In this document: positions 17,579-26,599 of the stretch, in pieces
How the letters are laid out: each line of letters starts with the position of its first letter
Numbering within the stretch: position 1 is the first letter of the stretch
Origin: Sphingobium sp. CAP-1
GTDB taxonomy: Bacteria; Pseudomonadota; Alphaproteobacteria; Sphingomonadales; Sphingomonadaceae
Assembly (NCBI RefSeq): GCF_009720145.1
Contig: NZ_CP046252.1
Coordinates: 1,922,001-1,986,000 of the forward strand
Length of the DNA: 64,000 bases
Direction of reading: 5' to 3'
The notes under the pieces: model-generated
The model's database searches: none
The model's input: the letters and a program-made list of their open reading frames with translations, nothing else
What the model was told of the DNA's origin: nothing
Position numbers and translations under genes: made by a program

Positions 17579-18868
17579 TTAATCCGCGAAAGGATCGCGG
17601 ACGAGGATGGTGTCCTCGCGCTCCGGGCTGGTGGAGACGAGCGTGACCGGGCAGCCGATCAGTTCCTCGATGCGGCGGATATATTTGATCGCCTGCGCCG
17701 GCAGTTCGGCCCAGCTCCGCGCGCCCGCCGTCGTGTCCTGCCAGCCTTCGATCACTTCGTAGATCGGCTCGGCCTTCGCCTGATCCTGCGCATGGGCGGG
17801 CAGATAATCGAAGGTCCGGTCGCCGATCCGGTAGCCGGTGCAGATCTTCAGTTCATCAAACCCGTCCAGCACGTCCAGCTTGGTCAGCGCGACGCCGGTG
17901 ACGCCCGACACGGCGGCCGACTGGCGCACCAGCACCGCGTCGAACCAGCCGCAGCGGCGCTTGCGACCGGTGACGGTGCCGAATTCATGGCCGCGTTCGC
18001 CCAGCCGCTGGCCGGTGGCGTCCTCCAGTTCGGTCGGGAACGGGCCGGAACCGACGCGGGTGGTATAGGCCTTGACGATGCCCAGCACGAAGCCGGCGGC
18101 ATTGGGGCCAAGGCCGGTGCCGCTCGCCGCCGTGCCCGCGACCGTGTTGGACGAGGTGACGAAGGGATAGGTGCCATGGTCGATGTCGAGCAACGTGCCC
18201 TGCGCGCCTTCGAACAGGATGCGCTTGCCGGCGGCCTTCGCCTTGTTGAGGGTCAGCCAGACGGGCTTGACGAAGGGCAGGATGAAGGCGGCGATTTCGG
18301 TGAGGTCGGCCATCAACTGGGCGCGGTCGATCGGCGCTTCGCCGAAACCGGCGCGCAGCGCGTCATGATGGGCGGTCAGGCGATCGATCTGGAGGTCGAG
18401 ATCGTCCAGATGGGCCAGGTCGCAGACGCGAATGGCGCGGCGGCCAACCTTATCCTCATAGGCCGGGCCGATGCCGCGGCGGGTGGTGCCGATCTTGCCG
18501 GCGCCCGATGCATCCTCCCGCAGGCCGTCGAGGTCGCGGTGGAAGGGCAGGATCAACGGGCAGGTTTCGGCGATCTGGAGGTTTTCCGGCGTGATTTCGA
18601 CGCCCTGCCCGGCCAGCTTCGCGACTTCATCACGGAAATGCCAGGGGTCCAGCACCACGCCATTGCCGATGACCGATAATGTGCCGCGCACGATGCCCGA
18701 CGGCAGCAGCGACAGCTTGTAGACCTTTTCCCCCACGACCAGCGTGTGGCCAGCATTATGGCCGCCCTGAAAGCGCGCCACGACATCGGCGCGTTCCGAC
18801 AGCCAGTCGACGATCTTGCCCTTGCCTTCGTCGCCCCACTGAGCGCCGATCACGGTCACATTTGCCAC
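17579..18868 (-). CDS. purA: adenylosuccinate synthetase
   Basis: 429 residues when started at the GTG at 18868, which has GGAGGA eight bases upstream. This gives the family-typical N-terminus (M)ANVTVIGAQWGDEGKGK; the ATG at 18904 upstream is unsupported. GTP-binding and catalytic motifs include GDEGKGKIVDWL, GGHNAGHT, GIGPAYEDK, FEGAQGTLLDIDHGTYPFVTSSN and GTVTGRKRRCGWFD. The enzyme joins aspartate and IMP to form adenylosuccinate, using GTP, in AMP synthesis. The small HTH gene follows, and hisZ lies beyond the convergent esterase. Confidence 0.96.
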   Translation of the reverse strand: MANVTVIGAQWGDEGKGKIVDWLSERADVVARFQGGHNAGHTLVVGEKVYKLSLLPSGIVRGTLSVIGNGVVLDPWHFRDEVAKLAGQGVEITPENLQIAETCPLILPFHRDLDGLREDASGAGKIGTTRRGIGPAYEDKVGRRAIRVCDLAHLDDLDLQIDRLTAHHDALRAGFGEAPIDRAQLMADLTEIAAFILPFVKPVWLTLNKAKAAGKRILFEGAQGTLLDIDHGTYPFVTSSNTVAGTAASGTGLGPNAAGFVLGIVKAYTTRVGSGPFPTELEDATGQRLGERGHEFGTVTGRKRRCGWFDAVLVRQSAAVSGVTGVALTKLDVLDGFDELKICTGYRIGDRTFDYLPAHAQDQAKAEPIYEVIEGWQDTTAGARSWAELPAQAIKYIRRIEELIGCPVTLVSTSPEREDTILVRDPFAD

Positions 18869-19084
18869 AGATACAGTCCTCCGCCCGCCGCGCGGACCGG
18901 CCATGTCCTTCGACGGGACTCGACATGCCGGTGGGATAGAGCGGGCGCCGCAGCACCCTATGCGGGCCGCGCGTTAGCCGCGCGCGGGCGGCGCGTCAAG
19001 GCGGGAGCGCCATTACACTTTGATACAGCGTGACGGCTTTACCCCGGCTTGCGGTGGGACGATCATGCCGGGGAAGTGGATGAA

Positions 19085-19984
19085 ATGATGCGCGGACGAT
19101 TTCCCCTGTTGTTGATCGCCGCCCTGCTGACGGCAGGGACCGCCGACGCGCAGACGATGCGCGAACGATGGGCCGCCCGCATGGCGCAGGGACAGCAGCC
19201 TGCAACCGGCGGTCAGGCCATGGCCTATGGCAAGGATGCACTCCAGTCGCTCGATTATTGGCCGGGGAAAGGCGCAAAGCCACCGCTCATCCTCTTCGTC
19301 CATGGCGGCGGATGGAAGCGCGGCAGCAAGGACAATGCGACCGGTGCGGCCAAGGTCGATCATTATACCGGGCTTGGCTATGCCTTCGCGTCGATCAACT
19401 ATCGGCTGGTGCCCGACGCCACGGTGGAGCAACAGGCGCAGGATGTGGCCGACGCGCTCGCCTATCTGCGCGGCAAGGCGGGCGCGCTGGGTTTCGACCC
19501 CGGCCGGATCGTCCTGATGGGCCATAGCGCCGGCGCGCATCTGGTGGCGCTGGTCGGCACCGACATGCGCTATTTCGCCAAAGCAGGACTGAAACCCGAT
19601 GCCGTAAAGGGCATCATTCCGCTCGACGGCGCGGCCTATGATGTGGGCAGGCAGATGGCGCAGGGCGGCCGCTTCATGGCCGGCACCTATGAGCAGGCGT
19701 TCGGCACCGATCCGGCGCGGCAGAAGGCGCTGTCGCCGACGCTTCAGGCGGCAAGGCCCAACGCCCCCGCCTTCCTGATCCTGCATGTCGACCGGGCGGA
19801 CGGCATCGCCCAGTCGGAGAGCCTCGCCGCCGCACTCAAGGCGGCGGGCACGCCGGCGGACGTGCATGCGCTGCAAGGACGCGGGCTGCGCGGCCATATG
19901 CAGATCAACCGGTCGATGGGCGACCCCGATTATGCGGGCACGACAATCGTGGATGACTGGCTGAAGCGAATATTCGCTCAGTAA
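19085..19984 (+). CDS. exported alpha/beta hydrolase (carboxylesterase-like)
   Basis: About 299 residues from the ATG pair at 19085/19088. A signal peptide (MRGRFPLLLIAALLTAGTADAQ) is clear. The oxyanion motif is FVHGGGWKRGS and the nucleophile elbow is MGHSAGAHL, as in BD-FAE/kynurenine-formamidase-like esterases. A histidine near the C-terminus (RGLRGHMQINRSMG) is the likely catalytic one. It probably hydrolyses esters in the periplasm; the substrate is unknown. Its stop lies four bases past the end of the convergent hisZ, so the two genes overlap by three bases (19978-19980). Confidence 0.88.
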   Translation: MMRGRFPLLLIAALLTAGTADAQTMRERWAARMAQGQQPATGGQAMAYGKDALQSLDYWPGKGAKPPLILFVHGGGWKRGSKDNATGAAKVDHYTGLGYAFASINYRLVPDATVEQQAQDVADALAYLRGKAGALGFDPGRIVLMGHSAGAHLVALVGTDMRYFAKAGLKPDAVKGIIPLDGAAYDVGRQMAQGGRFMAGTYEQAFGTDPARQKALSPTLQAARPNAPAFLILHVDRADGIAQSESLAAALKAAGTPADVHALQGRGLRGHMQINRSMGDPDYAGTTIVDDWLKRIFAQ

Positions 19985-21114
19985 GCGCGCGGCGCGGCGC
20001 CATCCAGCCAGTGCGAGCAGCGCTGCGCCACGCCATCTTCGCCTTCGGACAAAGCCGCGACGGTGTGCCAGCCTTCGCCCCGCAGTTCGGCGGCGCGGGC
20101 GGCGTCATGGCCGAGCGGCAGGAACAGGCGCTGGGGGCTGTCGCCGCCGAAGCCGGCGTCGATCAGCGGATCGGGATAGAGCGAGAAGCCCATGGCCGGT
20201 TCGTCCGCGCCGTCGGCGCGCGCGATGGCGTAGCTGCCGCCGCGACCGATCTCGCCGATGAAGCCTTCGGCGAAGATCGAGAAGCCGAACCAGTTCTGAA
20301 ATTCGAAGCCATGCCGTTCGGTCGGGTCGAGCGTCAGGGTGATGTCCCAGCCGATCGGTTTGGCGATGGCGCGCAGGCCGGCGATGCGGCTGTCGATCGC
20401 GCCGCCGACGCTGGCGCTGAACGCCTCCAGCCGCGCCATCGCGGCGTGGAACGGTCCGGTCGCCTCGATCAGCGGCAGATAGGCGGCGGCGGCCGGGCTG
20501 ATCGCGGCCAGCGCGCCGGCATCCTTGGCGTCCAGTTCGGTGCGCACCGCCTCAATCTCATTGGGAGCAAGCGGCAACGGGCCGGCGGCCAGCGCGTCGA
20601 TCAGGTCGGGCAGGGTGAAGTCGATGGTGATGCCGGTGACGCCGGCGGCCTGCAACGCCTCGATCGCGATATTGACGATCTCGACCGCGGCGGCGCCGCC
20701 GTCATTGCCGATCAGTTCGGCGCCGAGCTGCATCTTCTCGCGTTCGGGACGGAGCTGGCTCGCCTTCTGGCGAATCACCGGGCCGGCATAGGAGAGGCGC
20801 AGCGGACGCGGGGCGGCGCGCAGACGGGTGGCGGCGATGCGGCCGACCTGCGCGGTCATGTCCGGGCGGAAGGCCAGGCTGCGCTGCGACACCGGATCGA
20901 CGGCGCGGACCAGATCCTGCGCGCGCATCGATTTGAGGCGCTGGGTCAGCGTATCCTCAAACTCCGCGAGCGGCGGCATGACCCGCTCATAGCCATGGGC
21001 CGCGACCGTATCCAGCACGCGGCGCGCCAGACGCGCAGAGGCTTCGGCCTGCGGCGGAAGGCGATCGGATAGCCCCTCCGGGAGGAGACTTGGCGGGATC
21101 ATGCGAGTGGTCAT
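19978..21114 (-). CDS. hisZ: ATP phosphoribosyltransferase regulatory subunit
   Basis: 378 residues from the ATG at 21114, preceded by AAAGG at eight bases. It has a class II histidyl-tRNA-synthetase-like fold: LLPEGLSDRLPPQAEASARL, FRPDMTAQVGRIAATRL (motif 2 region), YAGPVIRQKASQLRPEREKMQLGAELIG, and GRGGSYA near the C-terminus. It lacks the anticodon-binding domain, as expected for HisZ, which regulates the short HisG in the first step of histidine synthesis. HisG is not in the window. The hisZ-purA proximity is common in sphingomonads. Confidence 0.92.
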   Translation of the reverse strand: MTTRMIPPSLLPEGLSDRLPPQAEASARLARRVLDTVAAHGYERVMPPLAEFEDTLTQRLKSMRAQDLVRAVDPVSQRSLAFRPDMTAQVGRIAATRLRAAPRPLRLSYAGPVIRQKASQLRPEREKMQLGAELIGNDGGAAAVEIVNIAIEALQAAGVTGITIDFTLPDLIDALAAGPLPLAPNEIEAVRTELDAKDAGALAAISPAAAAYLPLIEATGPFHAAMARLEAFSASVGGAIDSRIAGLRAIAKPIGWDITLTLDPTERHGFEFQNWFGFSIFAEGFIGEIGRGGSYAIARADGADEPAMGFSLYPDPLIDAGFGGDSPQRLFLPLGHDAARAAELRGEGWHTVAALSEGEDGVAQRCSHWLDGAAPRAY

Positions 21115-21169
21115 GGGGCTGGCCTTTAGCACCTTATGGGCGCAAGGCCAGCCCGAACCATGTCAGCCG

Positions 21170-22750
21170 TTAGGCGAAGCGCAGCAGCTTCACCTGCTTG
21201 ACGCCGGTGAGGTTGCAGATTTCCCAGCGCAGCGGTTCGGTGACGGTGCCGTCGACCGACAGCAGCAGCACGGCTTCGCCGCCCTGGTTGCGACGGCCCA
21301 GGTGGAAGGTGCCGATATTGACTTCGGCCTCACCCAGCTTGCTGCCCAGACGGCCGATGAAGCCCGGCGCGTCCTGGTTGACGATGTAGAGCATGGTGCC
21401 GTCGAGATCGGCCTCCACCTTGATGCCGAACAGTTCGACCAGGCGCGGCTGGGCGTGGCCGAACAGCGTGCCGGCGACCGACTTGTCCCCATTCTCGGTC
21501 GAGACGGTGACGCGGACGAGGGTCTGATAGTCACCCTCGCGGTCGTGGCGCACTTCGCGCACGTCGAGGCCGCGTTCCTTCGCCAGGAAGGGCGCGTTGA
21601 CCATGTTCACCGTGTCCGAATAGACGCGCATCAGGCCGGCGAGGACGGCGGCGGTGATCGGCTTCTGGTTCAGTTCGGCGGCATGGCCCTCGACCTCGAC
21701 CGCGACGCCGGTGATGGCGTCGCCTTCAAGCTGACCGATCAGGCTGCCCAGCTTCTCCGCCAGCGCCATATAGGGCTTGAGCTTGGGCGCTTCCTCAGCC
21801 GACAGCGACGGCACGTTCAGCGCATTGGTGATGCCGCCGTCGAGCAGATAGTCGGAAAGCTGGTCGGCGACCTGAAGCGCGACATTGACCTGCGCTTCAT
21901 CGGTCGACGCGCCCAGATGCGGGGTGCAGATGAAGTTGGGGGTGCCGAACAGCGGCGATTCCTTCGCCGGTTCCTGCACGAACACGTCGAGCGCGGCGCC
22001 CGCGACATGGCCCGAATCCATCGCGTCCTTGAGCGCGGCTTCATCGATCAGGCCACCACGCGCGCAGTTGACGATGCGCACGCCCTTCTTGGTCTTGGCC
22101 AGATTTTCCTTGCTCAGAATGTTGCGGGTCTGGTCGGTCAGCGGCGTGTGCAGCGTGATGAAGTCGGCCTTGGCCAGCAGCGTGTCGAGATCGGCCTTTT
22201 CCACGCCCATTTCGACCGCGCGTTCCGGGGTCAGGAAGGGATCGAAGGCGACGACCTTCATCTTGAGGCCGAGCGCGCGGCTGGCGACGATCGAGCCGAT
22301 ATTGCCCGCGCCGATCAGGCCCAGCGTCTTGCCGGTGACTTCCACGCCCATGAAGCCGTTCTTGGGCCACAGGCCCGCTTGCGTCTGGGCATTGGCTTCG
22401 GGCAACTGGCGGGCCAGCGCGAACATCAGGGCGATGGCGTGTTCGGCGGTGGTGATGGAGTTGCCGAACGGCGTGTTCATGACGATCACGCCCTTGGCCG
22501 ATGCGGCCGGAATGTCGACATTGTCGACGCCGATGCCGGCGCGGCCGATGACCTTCAGGTTGGTGGCGGCGTCGAGGATCGCCTTCGTCACCTTGGTCGA
22601 GCTGCGGATGGCGAGGCCGTCATAATCGCCGATGATGGCGATCAGTTCTTCGGGGGTCTTGCCGGTGATTTCATCGACCTCGACGCCGCGCTCACGGAAG
22701 ATCGCGGCGGCGCGGGGGTCCATCTTGTCGGAAATAAGGACTTTGGGCAT
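21170..22750 (-). CDS. serA: D-3-phosphoglycerate dehydrogenase
   Basis: 526 residues from the ATG at 22750 (AAAGGA ribosome site), the length of the long SerA type. N-terminal substrate domain; Rossmann motif TLGLIGAGNIGSIVASRALG; catalytic-region motifs NCARGGLIDEAAL and HLGASTDEAQ; an intervening domain (residues ~320-450); and a C-terminal ACT domain (TMLYIVNQDAPGFIGRLGSKL). It oxidises 3-phosphoglycerate to 3-phosphohydroxypyruvate, the first step of serine synthesis. serC lies upstream on the same strand, with an inverted repeat in the 126-base spacer. Confidence 0.97.
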   Translation of the reverse strand: MPKVLISDKMDPRAAAIFRERGVEVDEITGKTPEELIAIIGDYDGLAIRSSTKVTKAILDAATNLKVIGRAGIGVDNVDIPAASAKGVIVMNTPFGNSITTAEHAIALMFALARQLPEANAQTQAGLWPKNGFMGVEVTGKTLGLIGAGNIGSIVASRALGLKMKVVAFDPFLTPERAVEMGVEKADLDTLLAKADFITLHTPLTDQTRNILSKENLAKTKKGVRIVNCARGGLIDEAALKDAMDSGHVAGAALDVFVQEPAKESPLFGTPNFICTPHLGASTDEAQVNVALQVADQLSDYLLDGGITNALNVPSLSAEEAPKLKPYMALAEKLGSLIGQLEGDAITGVAVEVEGHAAELNQKPITAAVLAGLMRVYSDTVNMVNAPFLAKERGLDVREVRHDREGDYQTLVRVTVSTENGDKSVAGTLFGHAQPRLVELFGIKVEADLDGTMLYIVNQDAPGFIGRLGSKLGEAEVNIGTFHLGRRNQGGEAVLLLSVDGTVTEPLRWEICNLTGVKQVKLLRFA

Positions 22751-22773
22751 CTGGGTTTCCTTTGGAAAAATAC

Positions 22774-22864
22774 CCGTCATCCCCGCAAAAGCGGGGTTCC
22801 ATCTCCCGCCATTGCACCTGTCGATAGGCTGGGAGATGGGTTCCCGCTTTCGCGGGAATGACGG
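22774..22864. repeat. imperfect inverted repeat between serC and serA (GTCATCCCCGC family)
   Basis: The left arm (22774-22807, starting CCGTCATCCCCGC) and right arm (22831-22864, ending CGCGGGAATGACGG) are near-complementary over ~34 bases around a 23-base centre. Each arm has its own GCGGGG/CCCCGC hairpin. The same core unit occurs alone after dapD (27448-27473). In serC-serA mRNA it would form a strong structure just before the serA ribosome site. Confidence 0.75.
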
Positions 22865-22876
22865 TGAAAATAAATG

Positions 22877-24040
22877 TTAGGCAGCAGCCTTCACGGTCGC
22901 ATAGGCCCAGTCGAGCCACGGGCCGAGCGCTTCGATATCCGCCGTCTCGACGGTCGCGCCGCACCAGATGCGCAGGCCCGCCGGGGCGTCGCGATAGCCC
23001 GCGACATCATAGGCGGCGCCTTCCTTTTCGAGCAGGGCGGCGAAGGCCTTGATGAAGGCTTCGTCGGCGCCCTCGACGGTCAGGCAGACGCTGGTGGTCG
23101 AACGCGAAGCTTCGTCAGTGGCGAGATGGCCGAGCCAGTCCCGTTCCGCCACGATCTTGCCCAGCGCCGCCGCATTGGCGTTGCTGCGGGCGATCAGACC
23201 GGCCGAGCCGCCAATCGACTTGCCCCATTCCAGCGCGAAGATCGCATCTTCCACCGCCAGCATGGACGGGGTGTTGATGGTTTCGCCCTTGAACACGCCT
23301 TCGGCCAGCTTGCCCTTCGCCATCAGGCGGAACACCTTGGGCAGCGGCCATGCGGGGGTGTGGGTTTCCAAGCGCTCGACGGCACGGGGACCGAGGATCA
23401 GCACGCCATGGCCGCCCTCGCCGCCCAGCACCTTCTGCCAGGAGAAGGTGGCAACGTCGATCTTGGCCCAGTCGATGTCATAGGCGAACACCGCGCTGGT
23501 GGCGTCGGCGAAAGTCAGCCCTTCGCGGTCCGCCGGAATCCAGTCGGCGTTCGGCACGCGCACGCCCGACGTGGTGCCGTTCCAGGTGAACAGCACGTCG
23601 TTGCTGAAATCGACGGTCGACAGGTCCGGCAACTGGCCATAGTCGGCGCGGATGACGGTGGGGTCGAGCTTCAACTGCTTGGCGGCATCCGTCACCCAGC
23701 CTTCGCCAAAGCTTTCCCAGGCCAGCGTCGTGACCGGACGGGCGCCCAGCATGGTCCACATCGCCATTTCGAAGGCGCCGGTGTCGGACCCCGGCACGAT
23801 GCCGATGCGGTGCGTGTCGGGCAGGTTCAGCAACTCGCGCATCAGGTCGATGCAGTAAGCGAGGCGGGTCTTGCCGATCTTGGCGCGGTGCGAGCGGCCA
23901 AGCGACTCAGTGGCCAGCCTGGCGGCGTCCCAGCCCGGAGGCTTAGCGCAGGGACCGGAAGAGAAGAAGGGGCGGGCCGGACGGCTGGCAGGCTTTGCGA
24001 CAGGCGCAAGGGTGGCGTCAACGGCAGTCAAATCAGTCAT
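22877..24040 (-). CDS. serC: phosphoserine aminotransferase
   Basis: 387 residues from the ATG at 24040, which has AAGGAG upstream; the frame upstream of it is not conserved-looking. It belongs to the long alphaproteobacterial SerC type: KPASRPARPFFSSGPCAKPPGW at the start, GSDTGAFEMAMW for phosphate binding, WNGTTSGVRVP, and the PLP lysine in TFSWQKVLGGEGGHG. It transaminates 3-phosphohydroxypyruvate with glutamate to phosphoserine; methanogen-type members of this group are also in vitamin B6 synthesis. It is upstream of serA, likely in one transcript. Confidence 0.95.
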   Translation of the reverse strand: MTDLTAVDATLAPVAKPASRPARPFFSSGPCAKPPGWDAARLATESLGRSHRAKIGKTRLAYCIDLMRELLNLPDTHRIGIVPGSDTGAFEMAMWTMLGARPVTTLAWESFGEGWVTDAAKQLKLDPTVIRADYGQLPDLSTVDFSNDVLFTWNGTTSGVRVPNADWIPADREGLTFADATSAVFAYDIDWAKIDVATFSWQKVLGGEGGHGVLILGPRAVERLETHTPAWPLPKVFRLMAKGKLAEGVFKGETINTPSMLAVEDAIFALEWGKSIGGSAGLIARSNANAAALGKIVAERDWLGHLATDEASRSTTSVCLTVEGADEAFIKAFAALLEKEGAAYDVAGYRDAPAGLRIWCGATVETADIEALGPWLDWAYATVKAAA

Positions 24041-24095
24041 GTAGCGTCTCCTTACAGAGAGCAGCGCGGCGTTGGGACCGCGTGGCCCGCCGGTC

Positions 24096-24123
24096 GCACT
24101 AATGCCCACGAAAAAAGAGTCAA
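24096..24123 (-). promoter_or_regulatory. candidate promoter of serC-serA
   Basis: Read on the minus strand, TTGACT (24123-24118) is followed after 16 bases by TAGTGC (24101-24096), about 55 bases before the serC start. The -35 matches the consensus well and the -10 is poor. It is the only plausible pair I see in the spacer. Confidence 0.25.
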
Positions 24124-24198
24124 GCCGTTTGTGGAAATGCGACGAACCGCTGCGAGCGTTAACGTTCGGCAAGATTTGCGATGGTAAAAGCCTGATTC

Positions 24199-24879
24199 AT
24201 GGATGATCGGGCGCAGGGCAGTCTGCGCAGTGCGGCTTCGGCCGTGCTGCTGGCGGGCGCAATGACATTGGCCGCGTGCAGCGGCGATCTGGTGCCGCGC
24301 GGACGGGTGGCGAGCGCGCCGAAACCGATCCGCGCGCCCGTGCAACCGGCGCTGGAAACGCGGCAATGTTTCGCGAAACTCGAATCGCAGGCGGTGTCCT
24401 TCACCCCCCTGCCCGACCAGAATTTCGGCGGCGGATGCAGCGCCTATGGCAGCGTGAAGCTGACCGACATCGGCGTGCCGACCACCAATTTGGGGGCGAT
24501 GACCTGTACCCTCGCCGCCAATTTCGCCGCCTGGGCGCGCTATGGCGTGCAGCCCGCCGCGCGGCTGATCCTGGGCGCGGAGATCGAGCGGATCGAGACG
24601 TTCGGCACCTATAATTGCCGGCCGATCGCCGGCAGCGCGAAGATGAGCGAACATGCGCATAGCAATGCGATCGACGTGTCCGCCTTCGTCCTGTCCGACG
24701 GGCGGCGGATCAGCGTGCAGAAGGACTGGAATGGCGACCAGCGCACGCGCCAGTTCCTGGCCGTGGTCCATGCCAGCGCCTGCAAGCGGTTCAACACCGT
24801 CCTCAGCCCCAATTACAACGCCGCCCATCACGACCATTTTCATTTCGACATGGGCGGAAGCGGCGGCTTTTGCCGTTGA
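24199..24879 (+). CDS. extensin-like C-terminal domain lipoprotein
   Basis: 226 residues. The N-terminus has a lipobox-like ending (MTLAACSG, lipidated Cys at residue ~27), suggesting a membrane-anchored periplasmic lipoprotein. The rest matches the extensin-like C-terminal domain family: TRQCFAKLESQAVSFTPLPD, the GGGCSAYGSVKL segment, and the metal-site-like motifs SEHAHSNAIDVSAF and HHDHFHFDMG, as in M15-type D,D-peptidases. Four or more cysteines suggest disulfides. A role in cell-wall peptide hydrolysis is inferred from fold resemblance only. It is divergent from serC. Confidence 0.85.
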   Translation: MDDRAQGSLRSAASAVLLAGAMTLAACSGDLVPRGRVASAPKPIRAPVQPALETRQCFAKLESQAVSFTPLPDQNFGGGCSAYGSVKLTDIGVPTTNLGAMTCTLAANFAAWARYGVQPAARLILGAEIERIETFGTYNCRPIAGSAKMSEHAHSNAIDVSAFVLSDGRRISVQKDWNGDQRTRQFLAVVHASACKRFNTVLSPNYNAAHHDHFHFDMGGSGGFCR

Positions 24880-24983
24880 GCGCAAGCAAGGACGCGGGGG
24901 GGTTCTGTCGCTAACGCGACGGGGGCGGGTTCTGTCGCTGAGCGGGCTTGGATTTGTCCTTGTCGCGCATTAGGTTGGCGCGA

Positions 24984-25865
24984 ATGACGAAAAAAGAAAT
25001 TGAAGAACGCAAATTCCGCCCGGCCCGCGAAGAGGCCGACGACGCCCGCAAACATCTGACCGGCACCCCGCAAACGCAGAGCGCGGCCTATAAGCTGGCC
25101 TTTCAGGACAATGAATTCCTGCTGCGCGAGGATCTGCGCCCGGTGCGTTTCCAGCTCGAACTGCTGAAACCCCAATTGCTGATGGACGAGGCGAAGATCG
25201 AATCGACCTTCGTGTTCTACGGCTCCGCCCGCATCCCCCAGCCCGATCAGGTGCAGGCGCGGATCGACGCCGCCACCACGCCGCAACAAAAGCGGATCGC
25301 CGAAAATCTGGGCAGGAAGGCGGTCTATTATGAAGAGGCGCGCAGGCTCGCCCGGATCGCCGCCCAATATCCGGTGAACGAGGCGGGATGCCGCCACTTC
25401 GTCGTCTGTTCGGGCGGCGGCCCTTCGATCATGGAAGCCGCCAATCGGGGCGCGGCCGATGTCGGCGCCAGCACCATCGGCATGAATATCGTGCTGCCGC
25501 ACGAACAGGCGCCCAACCGCTTCGTGACGCCGGAACTCAGCTTCCAGTTCCATTATTTCGCACTGCGCAAGATGCATTTCCTGCTGCGCGCCCGCGCGCT
25601 GGCGGTGTTCCCCGGCGGATTCGGCACGTTCGACGAGATGTTCGAACTGCTGACCCTCATCCAGACCGGCAAGATGAAGCCGATCCCGATCCTGTTGTTC
25701 GGCAAGGATTTCTGGAACCGGGTGGTCGATTTCGAGGCGCTGGCCGACGAAGGCGTGATCGCGCCGGGCGACCTCAGGCTGCTCACCTGGGTCGAGACGG
25801 CGGAGGACGCCTGGGCCGCGGTGCAGGCCTTCTATCAGGACAGCGAAGCGCCGGGCTGCGGCTAA
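24984..25865 (+). CDS. LOG/TIGR00730-type Rossmann-fold protein (lysine decarboxylase-like)
   Basis: 293 residues from the ATG at 24984. A ~90-residue N-terminal extension precedes the LOG core: TFVFYGSARIP, VCSGGGPSIMEAANRGA, and PGGFGTFDEMFELLTLIQTGK (the PGGxGTxxE motif). Members with this motif cleave nucleoside 5'-monophosphates, notably cytokinin ribotides, to free base and ribose 5-phosphate; the long N-terminal part marks a bacterial subgroup without assigned substrate. A pyrimidine-nucleotidase-like gene follows 65 bases downstream, so a shared nucleotide-salvage role is possible. Confidence 0.88.
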   Translation: MTKKEIEERKFRPAREEADDARKHLTGTPQTQSAAYKLAFQDNEFLLREDLRPVRFQLELLKPQLLMDEAKIESTFVFYGSARIPQPDQVQARIDAATTPQQKRIAENLGRKAVYYEEARRLARIAAQYPVNEAGCRHFVVCSGGGPSIMEAANRGAADVGASTIGMNIVLPHEQAPNRFVTPELSFQFHYFALRKMHFLLRARALAVFPGGFGTFDEMFELLTLIQTGKMKPIPILLFGKDFWNRVVDFEALADEGVIAPGDLRLLTWVETAEDAWAAVQAFYQDSEAPGCG

Positions 25866-25930
25866 GCCCTTAGGGCTTGCATGTCAGCCATGCCCTTGCC
25901 CTTCCCGCCACGGGAGACTAGGGCGCGGCC

Positions 25931-26596
25931 ATGCGCGCGGATGTGGCCCATATCGATTGCTGGATCTTCGATCTGGACAATACGCTCTACCCGGCGAAGG
26001 CGGACCTGTTCGCGCTGATCGACGTGAAGATGGGCGAATATATTCAGGGGCTGCTGGGCTGCGACCCGGTGATCGCGCGGCAGACGCAGAAGCGCTATTT
26101 TCTGGAGCATGGCACGACGCTGGCCGGGCTGATGCGCCATCACGGCATCGCGCCGCGCGCCTTCCTTGACTATGTCCATGATATTTCGATGGACCGGCTG
26201 GAAGTGGACAGCGCGCTGAACAGCCGCATCGCCGCGCTGCCGGGCCGCCGGCTGATCTTCACCAATGGCGACGCCGCCTATGCGGGCCGCGTGCTGGACC
26301 GGCTGGGCCTGACCGGCGCGTTCGAGCTGATCCACGACATCCACGCCTGCCAATATGTGCCCAAACCCGATCCGGCCGGCTATGCGGACCTGTGCCGCGT
26401 TCACAAGGTCGATCCGACCCGCGCCGCCTTTTTCGAGGATATGGCCCGCAACCTCAAGCCCGCCAAGGCGATCGGCATGACCACCATCTGGGTCAATAAC
26501 GGCTCCGAAGCCGGCAATCACGACCATCATCCCGATTTCATCGATTATGAAACCGACCATCTGACGCCATTTCTGGCCGACATCATTGGGGACTGA
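25931..26596 (+). CDS. HAD-superfamily pyrimidine 5'-nucleotidase (SDT1/PHM8-like)
   Basis: 221 residues. HAD motif I is FDLDNTLYP, motif II FTNGDAAYA, a lysine in VPKPDPAGY, and motif IV FFEDMARNLKPAKAIGM. A small alpha-helical cap after motif I gives the SDT1-like pattern. It likely dephosphorylates UMP/CMP or related nucleotides in the cytoplasm. It ends three bases before dapD, so the two are probably co-transcribed; a link to lysine synthesis is not obvious. Confidence 0.87.
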   Translation: MRADVAHIDCWIFDLDNTLYPAKADLFALIDVKMGEYIQGLLGCDPVIARQTQKRYFLEHGTTLAGLMRHHGIAPRAFLDYVHDISMDRLEVDSALNSRIAALPGRRLIFTNGDAAYAGRVLDRLGLTGAFELIHDIHACQYVPKPDPAGYADLCRVHKVDPTRAAFFEDMARNLKPAKAIGMTTIWVNNGSEAGNHDHHPDFIDYETDHLTPFLADIIGD

Positions 26597-26599
26597 ACC